Shown: positions 9,673-16,994 of the stretch, piece after piece
Position numbering within the stretch: the stretch's first letter is position 1
How the letters are laid out: each line of letters begins with the position of its first letter
Origin: Rhynchopus sp. YZ270_cl-10
Lineage: Eukaryota > Euglenozoa > Diplonemea > Diplonemida > Diplonemidae
NCBI GenBank assembly: GCA_964035575.1
Contig: OZ037876.1
Span: forward strand, 1,364,001-1,428,000
DNA: 64,000 nt
Direction of reading: 5' to 3'
Notes under the pieces: generated by a model
What the model was told of the DNA's origin: nothing
Database searches by the model: none
What the model saw: only the letters and a program-made list of their open reading frames with translations
Translations under genes and position numbers: made by a program

Positions 9673-10920
9673 ATGGATGAAAAAGAAGCAATGCACAGTT
9701 CTGCTATGTCACAGCTACACGACACGGGGATTGTTCGAGTACCAGTCCCGAAGAAGGAGGAGGGTATCCTGTGTAACATCGTGACACAATCGGTGGAAGA
9801 TGACGTGCGTCACCACGAGGAGAAACTCAAGGACAATCATCCAAATCCAGAGAAGGAATGTGAACTGAAGGGGGCGGAGTTGGAGAGGGAGGCGGAGAAG
9901 AAGAAGAAGAAGAAGGAGAAGCAGATGAGGAAGAAGAAGAAGGCAATCGAAGATGCAGCACAGCTAAAGAAGGAACGTGAACTGAAGGAGGCGGAGAAGA
10001 AGAAGAAGAAGGAGAAGCAGAAGGAGAAGCAGATGAGGAAGAAGAACAAGGCAATCGAAGATGCAGCACAGCTAAAGAAGGAACGTGAACTGAAGGAGGC
10101 GGAGTTGGAGACCCGAGACATCCTGCTTCTTGGCGAGGGCAATTTTTCCTTCGCTGTGGCTTTCTGCACGAAGCACCCCGAGCTGTGTTCGCAAGTGGTG
10201 GCAACAGATATCTGCGTCAGACGCGAAACGGGTGCAAATGCAAAAGTCACGGCCAGCAACATCAAGTACCTGGAGGAGCAGGAGGTCCTGGTGGGTGTGC
10301 TAGACGCGAGTTGCTTGCCCAGTGGCTGCAAGTTCTCCTGGGTGCAGTTTAACTGCCCCTGTGGAGATGACGCAATGCCCATCCCAGAGGTCGTGGATCG
10401 CCTGTTTGCGTGGTGCCAAATGGGCCTCACCACGGGTGGCAAAATACATATCAGCTGCCACGGGAACCAACAGCGCGCACAGTGGAAGCTGAGGTTGCCA
10501 TCCATCCAAAAAAAATATGGGTTTGAGCTGTACGAAGTGAACAAGACTTTGCTGCATCGCTACCCTGGGTACGCCCCGACACGCACCAATGGAGGTGCCT
10601 TCAAGGACAGATCGAAGCGCGCCGTCTCGGAGTACATCTTCCACATCGGGGAGGCAGGTGTGCGATACACCACACATGGCAGGACATACACGATTGAGCC
10701 GTCTGGATCCGCGGCAACTGAGACCGACGAGCGCGGTCCAAAAAATATTCTAACAAGAAAAAGTAAAAAAGACAACACGACGGGTGAGTCGCGCCGCCCC
10801 CAATGCCAGCCAGCAGAAGTTACAGTTGTAGCAAAGAAGAGCAGCCGCCCCCTGACCTGCGGAACCCCGCTCCCCCCCTGGAGTCAGCCTTTCTACTTTC
10901 ACTTACTTGAATACGTGTAA
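9673..10920 (+). CDS. BMT5-like (DUF2431) Rossmann-fold rRNA methyltransferase with Lys/Glu coiled-coil N-terminus
   Basis: This 415-residue protein begins with the family N-terminus (MDEKEAMHSSAMSQLHDTG), also found in the helicase at 1555. A Lys/Glu-rich coiled coil (about 40-145) precedes a C-terminal domain of the BMT5 family; the yeast member methylates N3 of a uridine in 25S rRNA. The SAM-binding motif LLGEGNFSF lies near 150-158 and the conserved YPGY near 297. The position that usually reads NFPH is NCPC here (VQFNCPCG, about 220), so the active site differs from the yeast form. The ATG at 9673 is chosen over upstream codons because it matches both relatives. A basic, low-complexity tail (about 340-415) follows the domain. 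The rRNA target is inferred from family only. Confidence 0.85.
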   Translation: MDEKEAMHSSAMSQLHDTGIVRVPVPKKEEGILCNIVTQSVEDDVRHHEEKLKDNHPNPEKECELKGAELEREAEKKKKKKEKQMRKKKKAIEDAAQLKKERELKEAEKKKKKEKQKEKQMRKKNKAIEDAAQLKKERELKEAELETRDILLLGEGNFSFAVAFCTKHPELCSQVVATDICVRRETGANAKVTASNIKYLEEQEVLVGVLDASCLPSGCKFSWVQFNCPCGDDAMPIPEVVDRLFAWCQMGLTTGGKIHISCHGNQQRAQWKLRLPSIQKKYGFELYEVNKTLLHRYPGYAPTRTNGGAFKDRSKRAVSEYIFHIGEAGVRYTTHGRTYTIEPSGSAATETDERGPKNILTRKSKKDNTTGESRRPQCQPAEVTVVAKKSSRPLTCGTPLPPWSQPFYFHLLEYV

Positions 10921-11254
10921 ATGCCCTACTCATACGACTGTATACCATGGTTACGTGAATACTGTCTGCCCACAGGTTGGCGAACGACGATACCTGAACA
11001 CAATCAAAAAAACGACTTCATCACTCTCCTTTATTATTCCAACGTGCACTAAAAAACAATGACTCGACAAAAGTGTTCATGTTTTTACTTTTTATTATAA
11101 GCTCTTGCTCTTTCTTCACAGCTTTGGGTTTTTCTTTTTCTTTTTCTTTTTCCATGAAGATAAGCAGAATCCCTGCAAACACAGATCGAAAATTAAAAAC
11201 AAAGGCAGAAAAATAACTGTATTTTCCTTTCTTTTCTCCCAAGACACAATGCCG
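10921..11254. other. Intergenic, A/T-rich
   Basis: Nothing beyond A/T-rich sequence is seen before the downstream element that starts at 11255. Confidence 0.5.
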
Positions 11255-11352
11255 GGCCAGTGGCTTCAGCATCGTGCTGGGAGCATGAAACAACAACCAA
11301 CAGTCAGGCCAGAGCTCTCTCTTGGGGTTATAGCGTGCCGTCTGTAAGGACG
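11255..11352 (+). repeat. Shared downstream element, copy 3
   Basis: GTGGCTTCAGCATCGTGCTG, then GGAGCATGAAACAAC and CAACAGTCAGGCCAGAG, ending in CTGTAAGGACG. It lies 335 bases after the methyltransferase stop, comparable to copy 1 after the helicase. Confidence 0.55.
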
Positions 11353-11691
11353 TCCATGTAAATTCCTAAGAGAGGGTGATGCCACTGTCGGTACAACACG
11401 GGACGAAGAGAGAAAGAGAGATGTTGTGATTCTCTCCTCTCTTGTCTCGACGATTAGGAATCGGTAGATTGCACTACCCTTTCCACACTCAACATTTTTT
11501 AAACTGTTCCAATTCAAAAATAACAAAAAAGGCAGTGTCCCTCCCACCCCAGCTTTTGTTCCCTTTTTTTTAAATATTTCTACAAACCCCCCACCCCAGA
11601 TTCATCTATTTAGGGGGTTGAGGTTTTTCGGCTCACAACACCCAACAAGACAAAAATGAATTGTCGTTTGTTGTCTTGTCGCTCCACATGA

Positions 11692-11776
11692 GCTGTCTTG
11701 ACTACGCTCTCTACTTTGTGCAAATTCTTTTCACAGACAAACTGCACACCACACTTACTCTTACCCCACAGAGCCC
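11692..11776 (+). repeat. Block shared with the 5' region of ATE1
   Basis: TGTCTTGACTACGCTCT followed by ACAAACTGCACACCACAC and CTTACCCCACAGAG recurs at 13878-13957 directly before ATE1. It contains a C-rich 3' splice site. A fragment of the ATE1 promoter/5' region has apparently been copied upstream of the degenerate methyltransferase copy, or the reverse. Confidence 0.6.
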
Positions 11777-11817
11777 AGAGAGACACAGAACACTGAGAGC
11801 GGGATCTCTGTGTCTGT

Positions 11818-12065
11818 GTATGTGTCCTGTGAGAGCAATCCAACAACAATGCAATGCCCCCTTCTCTTCTCTATTTATTCCCGTTCTGGATGGGGCAATG
11901 CTTATGTACCTGCATGCAACCTCCCTCGTGGCAACCGTGTGCATGCCGATGAAGTGCTCTCTGGGGTTCGATAGCCCGCGTGGAGCCAGTGCCTGCGTCT
12001 GTTGATGATCGGTGAAGCGTTTGCGCTTTCAACTTCTCTTTCTTCCCCCACCCTACCACCCACAG
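11818..12065 (+). other. Probable 5'UTR intron (or trans-splice acceptor) of the degenerate family copy
   Basis: Donor GTATGT at 11818, acceptor CTACCACCCACAG ending at 12065, 20 bases before the ATG at 12086. Third copy of the shared 5' block. Confidence 0.5.
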
Positions 12066-12085
12066 GATTGCTTTGACTTTTGAAA

Positions 12086-12916
12086 ATGGATGAAAAAGAA
12101 GCAATGCAGGAGGGTATCCTGTGTAACATCGTGACACAATCGGTGGAGGATGACGTGCGTCTCCAAGAGGAGAAACTCAAGGACAACCATTCAAATCCAG
12201 AGAAGGAATGTGAACTGACAGGGGCGGAGTTGGAGAGAGAGGCGGAGAAGAAGAAGAAGAAGAAGGAGCAGAAGAAGGAGAAGCAGCTGAGGAAGAAGAA
12301 GAAGGCGATCGAAGCAGATCGCAAGCACAGGGACGAAGTTAAGAAGGCCTTGGCACCTCACAATCAAGGGATGGAGGATGACGTGCGTCACCACGAGGAG
12401 AAACTCAAGGACAACCATCCAAAGCCAGAGAAGGAGTGTGAACTGAAGGGGGCGGAGTTGGAGAGGGAGGCGGAGAAGAAGAAGAAGAAGAAGGAGCAGA
12501 AGAAGGAGAAGCAGCTGAGGAAGAAGCAGAAGGCGATCGAAGCAGATCGCAAGCACAAGGACGAAGTTGAGAAGGCCTTGACACCTCACAACCAGCAGAT
12601 GGAAGATGACGTGCGTCACCACGAGGAGAAACTCAAGGACAACCATCCAAATCCAGAGAAGGAATGTGAACTGAAGGGGGCGGAGTTGGAGAGGGAGGCG
12701 GAGAAGAAGAAGAAGAAAAAGGAGCAGAAGAAGGAGAAGCAGCTGAGGAAGAAGAAGAAGGCAATCGAAGCAGATCGCAAGCACAGGGACGAAGTTAAGA
12801 AGGCCTTGGCACCTCACAACCAGCAGATGGAGGATGACGTGCGTCACCACGAGGAGAAACTCAAGGACAACCATCCAAATCCAGAGAAGGAGTGTGAACT
12901 GAAGGAGGCGGAGTAA
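12086..12916 (+). CDS. Coiled-coil repeat protein, truncated paralogue of the BMT5-like gene
   Basis: 276 codons from the ATG matching its relatives (MDEKEAMQEGILCNIVTQS). The body is three full and one partial copy of a 76-residue Lys/Glu unit (EDDVRHHEEKLKDNHPNPEK ... AIEADRKHRDEV). Unit starts at 12142, 12370, 12598 and 12826 are exactly 228 bases apart. The unit resembles the second coiled coil of the helicase at 1555 (LKDHHKNLEKEREQKK...). The frame ends at a TAA where the intact paralogue reads TTG and continues into the methyltransferase domain. The open frame could still make a coiled-coil-only protein. Confidence 0.6.
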   Translation: MDEKEAMQEGILCNIVTQSVEDDVRLQEEKLKDNHSNPEKECELTGAELEREAEKKKKKKEQKKEKQLRKKKKAIEADRKHRDEVKKALAPHNQGMEDDVRHHEEKLKDNHPKPEKECELKGAELEREAEKKKKKKEQKKEKQLRKKQKAIEADRKHKDEVEKALTPHNQQMEDDVRHHEEKLKDNHPNPEKECELKGAELEREAEKKKKKKEQKKEKQLRKKKKAIEADRKHRDEVKKALAPHNQQMEDDVRHHEEKLKDNHPNPEKECELKEAE

Positions 12917-13569
12917 GACCCGAGACATCCTGGTGACTTCTTGGTGAGGGCGAATTTTTCCTTCGCTGTGGCTTTCTGCACGAAGCACCCCAAGCTGTGC
13001 TCGCAAGTGGTGGCAACTGACATCCGCGTCGGATGCGAAACGGGTGCAAATGCAAAAGTCACGGCCAGCAGCATCAAGTACCTGGAGGAGCGGGGGGTCC
13101 TGGTGTGCTCGCCGCGAGTCGTTTGCCCAGTGGCTGCAAGTTCTCCTGGGTGCAGTTCAACTGCCCCTGTGGAGAGGCTGCAACGCCCATCCCAGAGGTT
13201 GTGGATCGCCTGTTTGCGTGGTGCCAAATGGGCCTCACCACGGGTGGCAAAATCCACATCAGCTGCCACGGGAACCAAAAGCGCGCACAGTGGAAGCTGA
13301 GGTTGCCATCCATCCAAAAAAACCATGGGTTTGAGCTGTACGAAGTGAACAAGACTTTGCTGCATCGCTACCCTGGGTACGCCCCGACACGCACCAATGG
13401 AGGTGCCTTCAAGGACAGATCGAAGCGCGCCGTCTCGGAGTACATCTTCCACATCAGGCAGGTGTGCGATACACCACCCCCAATGCCAGCCAACAGAAGT
13501 TACCCCCCCTGGAGTCAGCCTTTCTACTTTCACTTACAAAAAGAAGGCTATCACAAGGCATATGTGTAA
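12917..13569 (+). pseudogene. Degenerate BMT5-like methyltransferase domain
   Basis: The DNA is closely similar to the methyltransferase domain at 10113-10920, but the similarity is spread over more than one frame. After the TAA at 12914 the SAM-motif region lies in the frame opening at 12941 (ANFSFAVAFCTKHPKLCSQV, with GEG damaged by a small insertion). From about 13110 the match moves to the frame ending at the stop 13567-13569 (PSGCKFSWVQFNCPCG ... HRYPGYAPTRTNGG). The C-terminus is internally deleted relative to the intact copy (HIRQVCDTPPPMPANRSYPP). High remaining identity implies recent inactivation. Confidence 0.75.
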
Positions 13570-13619
13570 ATGACCCACTCATACGACTGTACACCATGGT
13601 TATGTGAATACTGTTACTA

Positions 13620-13690
13620 TGCTTCCACATGTCATGATGGGCTTGTGCCCGGAGTATGAAACAACCAGATAACTTTTTCTTCTCTTTGCG
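13620..13690 (+). repeat. Shared downstream element, copy 4
   Basis: GCTTCCACATGTCATGATGG, then GCTTGTGCCCGGAGTATGAAACAAC and TTTTTCTTCTCTTTGCGG; the latter also follows copy 2. It lies 50 bases after the end of the broken methyltransferase copy. Confidence 0.55.
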
Positions 13691-13950
13691 GAATATCCAA
13701 ATAAAAAATGAATACATGCCTCTTATTCACTTTGAATGGCATTTTTTGTTCGTAAAGTGAATAAGAGCTATGCTATCCCTTCACCCCCCCTCCCAGCAAC
13801 TAAGAGGTGGGATTTCCCCCCAAAACCCCAAAGCCGTTTTATTTTGCAAGCAAAAAACGAACGAAAAAAAACAAAAGCCTTGTCTTGACTACGCTCTACT
13901 CTCTGCAATTCTCTTCAGAGACAAACTGCACACCACACTAACTCTTACCC

Positions 13951-13955
13951 CACAG
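13951..13955 (+). other. 3' splice acceptor upstream of ATE1
   Basis: CTAACTCTTACCCCACAG ends at 13955, 25 bases before the ATE1 start. It has a branch-point-like CTAAC, a pyrimidine tract and CAG. No matching donor was located with confidence. Confidence 0.55.
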
Positions 13956-13980
13956 AGACCCATCCGTGCCCCTACCCAGT

Positions 13981-15240
13981 ATGTTGGATGGTGGGGATGT
14001 GGACGTTGCCACCACGTTGGTCGACTCTCCTACCTCTGCACACGCGCCACGTCTCGCTGCTGTCGGCCACGCACTTCACACGTACCAAACACCGGCACCA
14101 CCGCCACAGGACGTGCAGGAGTTTGCCTGGTCACATCGGCTGCAGAACCACCGATCGACGTGTCCGTACTGCCATAAGGTGGGTGGGTTCCACACACGTG
14201 GTGTGGTTGTGGACACATTGACGGTTGATGTGTGGCTTGAGCTGCTGAACAGAGGGTGGCGGCGGTTTGGAAAGTACCTCTGGCACCAGGCAGAGGACAT
14301 CTGCTGCAGGCAGTACCCCATCAGGACTAACGTACGCAGGCACACACCCAACCGCGACAACCGGAAGGTGTGGAAGCGTCTCGAGAAGTTCCTCCGCACA
14401 GACGGCGCTGCTGCAGACGACGGTGCCGCCAACGACTCAACAATCAACAAAGCAAAGCGGAACTGCCTCTCCTGCAGCAAACCCATGCAGCTTGTGGTCA
14501 AGACGCTTCCGCACGGCTACTCCCTCCCCACCTGCGATGTGTGCCACGGGACGAACATCCACCTCGAGGAGGAGGGCTTTCTGCACTGCCCGAACTGCCT
14601 GCTTGATACACACGTGAAGTGCCAGTACTCGAGCTTCTGCTCACAGATTATCTCTTCCATCCCGCAGGGCTTTTTGTGGAACTACATGGGGTCGAGACAG
14701 CTGCAGGTGCGTGTGGCTGTGCCGTCCTTTTCACAGGAGAAGTATGAACTGTTTTTGAAGTACCAAAAGAGGGTGCACAGTGAAGGGGAGGGGCAGGTGT
14801 TGTCTGTGCTGCGCATCACCGGCAGCGACGAGGACGAGACGGACGAGGCGATGTTCAGGCGCTACCTCATCGACAGCCCGCTCTGCGACGATGTGGGCGG
14901 GAGTGAGTTCCGTGGCACCTTCCACTTCGAGTACCGCCTCGACGGCGAGCTCTTCATGACGACAGTCACAGACCTGCTCAAGGAGTCCGTCAACAGCGTC
15001 TACTGCTTCTACGACCCAGACAGGATGAGCCTCGCTCCAGGCAAGCTCTCAATCCTCTACGAGATGGAGTGGATGCGGCGCCAGCAGGAGTACCAGCGCT
15101 TTGCGTACTACTACCTCGGCATGTACGTCGCAAGCCCGAAGATGACGTACAAGGCGAATTACCACCCCGCAGAGCTCCTGAGCCCGGTGCTCAATGAGTG
15201 GGTCAACTTTGAAGAGTTGTTTCCGAGCGACACACAGTGA
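13981..15240 (+). CDS. ATE1: Arginyl-tRNA--protein transferase (N-degron pathway) with a Cys-rich insertion
   Basis: This 419-residue protein transfers Arg from Arg-tRNA to acidic or oxidised N-termini, marking proteins for N-degron recognition. The N-domain has CPYC (about residues 49-52), LLNRGWRRFGKYLW (about 78-91) and CCRQYPIR (about 97-104): the four conserved cysteines and the arginine signature. The C-domain has DSPL, FEYRLDGELF, VNSVYCFYDPDRMSL and the end motif YYYLGMYVASPKMTYKANYH, typical of ATE1. Between the two domains (about 160-215) lies an extra segment with CxxC pairs (CLSCSKPM, CDVC, CPNC, CQ), a likely zinc-binding C1- or RING-like insert that I do not know from the usual family plan. 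The ATG at 13981 is the first in frame after the acceptor. The protein is shorter than animal ATE1 (about 500). Confidence 0.93.
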   Translation: MLDGGDVDVATTLVDSPTSAHAPRLAAVGHALHTYQTPAPPPQDVQEFAWSHRLQNHRSTCPYCHKVGGFHTRGVVVDTLTVDVWLELLNRGWRRFGKYLWHQAEDICCRQYPIRTNVRRHTPNRDNRKVWKRLEKFLRTDGAAADDGAANDSTINKAKRNCLSCSKPMQLVVKTLPHGYSLPTCDVCHGTNIHLEEEGFLHCPNCLLDTHVKCQYSSFCSQIISSIPQGFLWNYMGSRQLQVRVAVPSFSQEKYELFLKYQKRVHSEGEGQVLSVLRITGSDEDETDEAMFRRYLIDSPLCDDVGGSEFRGTFHFEYRLDGELFMTTVTDLLKESVNSVYCFYDPDRMSLAPGKLSILYEMEWMRRQQEYQRFAYYYLGMYVASPKMTYKANYHPAELLSPVLNEWVNFEELFPSDTQ

Positions 15241-16960
15241 GGCGCAACGGTGAGGAGGTGCCGTGTGGATGCATCATTTGTTGCTGTGTATGGGTGGTGT
15301 GGTGTCTTCGCTTCTGGTGTGAGGTGCCGTGTGGTGATTGTGGTGACGTCCAGAGGGCGTTGCAAGATGCTTGTGTTAATACGAACGAAGAAAAGGGGAA
15401 ACCAATAATCAACAGACCGCAAAGGGCGTGGTCGCTTTTTCTGATCCCTGCGATACACATTTCGCAGCAAACAAGGCTTTTAAAATAAAAAAAAATAAGA
15501 AAAAGGCATCTTTTCCAAGTCTGCAAACCGCCTTTTTTTCATTTTTCATTTTTCCGTTTAGTTATTTGTTATTTGTTATCTGTTCTCTTTCCTCTCTTTT
15601 CTTTTCTTCCTTTCCATTTTTGTTATTGTTACGAGTGTGTCTACACGATGCGGGAGAGTGCTGCGATAACAACTCTGGTTACCCTTTACACAAAGGCCGA
15701 AGGCTAATGTTGCACCAGGGTCACGTCTTTTGGATGGGCCTGTGCAGCTGTACATACCACTCTGTAAGTTTCTCTCCCTGTTTTGTGTGCTCAGAGGTGT
15801 TCTCGACACCACCTATGTTATGTTTCTCATATGGGTGGTGAGTGTGAACTCATGAGAAGAGTTGCTGGCGGCGAGTGGTCGTGCTTTCATCCGGGGCTGG
15901 CATCGTATGTGGGTCAGTCGGAGGTGGCTGCATCGATAACTATTCTTTTTTTATTGGTGTAGGCCGTACCGTAGTACGCCAGCATCGTGCATTTGCGTAG
16001 GGTGTCAAGATATAATAGTAAAGATACTCACGCAGAAAAAGGACGTCTCGCCGTACGCTAGTACTCACGTGACACCTCTCCCTGCAAGGATGCAAGGGAG
16101 GTGCGACAGTGGCAAGTACTTCGCTCTTGCGGACACCTCTGTGGGATGTTCTGGCGAACACTTCTTTTGAATAACGTACTACGGGCTTCGAGTTGGCTTC
16201 GACCCCACCACGTGTTTCTGCTGTGCCAGAAGAAAGAAAAAAAACAGACTTGTGGTCCATTTGTTGGAGTTTAAGCTCTTTCCTGCCATATTCAGGCTAG
16301 GGTTGCTCCTGTTTGCTTTTTAAATATGCCACCTCTAGCCCTTATCGTTCTTGTCGTCATCGCACGAAAAACGTTCCGTACGGCAATCTGTATTTGTTTT
16401 GTTATGGTCATGTTCTTTGATAATCTGACAACGGTCAGAATGGGGAGGTTTGCGGATACAGGGAAAAGTAATCGCACAGAGGCTGTGTTGCTGTTAGCCT
16501 TTCTCGTGTTTCTACATTAATTATAGCGCAACAAAACCCCCGGTATTTGATATTACTTACAAGGTTTAAGTGCCTGTATATCAGTTGAACAACACCGTCA
16601 GTTCTTTTTGTTTAACGGTTCCTGTTCATCTTCATCTTTTCGATATCTGCGTGAGGGTTTGTCGTTTGACACACTTGTCTCGACTGCCCCTATTGTTGGC
16701 AAGGTGTACTGCACGAGAGGCTTCGATTCATCTGACAAACTTTTCTGTGTGTTTTTTTTTGGTACTTCATTGCCCACTGTACTTCATTGGTCTCGCTACG
16801 TATCGACATCCCCTGTCTCCCCCTTCTAACTCGGAGAACAGTGCCACGCGAGGCGTTCCCCGTGGTGGTTATTGCTATTGTACAACAGAAGTGTGAGCAC
16901 AAAATAAAGAATCCTTTTGCATGCACCTCCATCCACACCCATCCACACCCATCCAACTGC
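15241..16960. other. Intergenic, no gene recognised
   Basis: About 1.7 kb with T-rich and pyrimidine-rich tracts and short frames only. An imperfect hairpin (CACCTCTCCCTGCA ... TGCAAGGGAGGTG) lies near 16073-16103. A motif shared with vault-gene introns occurs at about 16708-16750. The last part (16920-16965) is C-rich and ends in the acceptor before MVP. Confidence 0.45.
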
Positions 16961-16965
16961 CACAG
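16961..16965 (+). other. 3' splice acceptor upstream of MVP
   Basis: CCAACTGCCACAG ends at 16965, 29 bases before the ATG, at the end of a CCATCCACACCC-type tract. Confidence 0.55.
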
Positions 16966-16994
16966 AACCCTACACAACTCGATTGAGCAAAAAC

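Noticed and set aside
12191-13006. 271-codon Leu-rich antisense ORF
   Set aside because: Complement of the 228-bp Lys/Glu repeat.
16326-16520. 64-codon hydrophobic ORF
   Set aside because: No splice or start context, no relatives recognised; likely chance in T-rich DNA.
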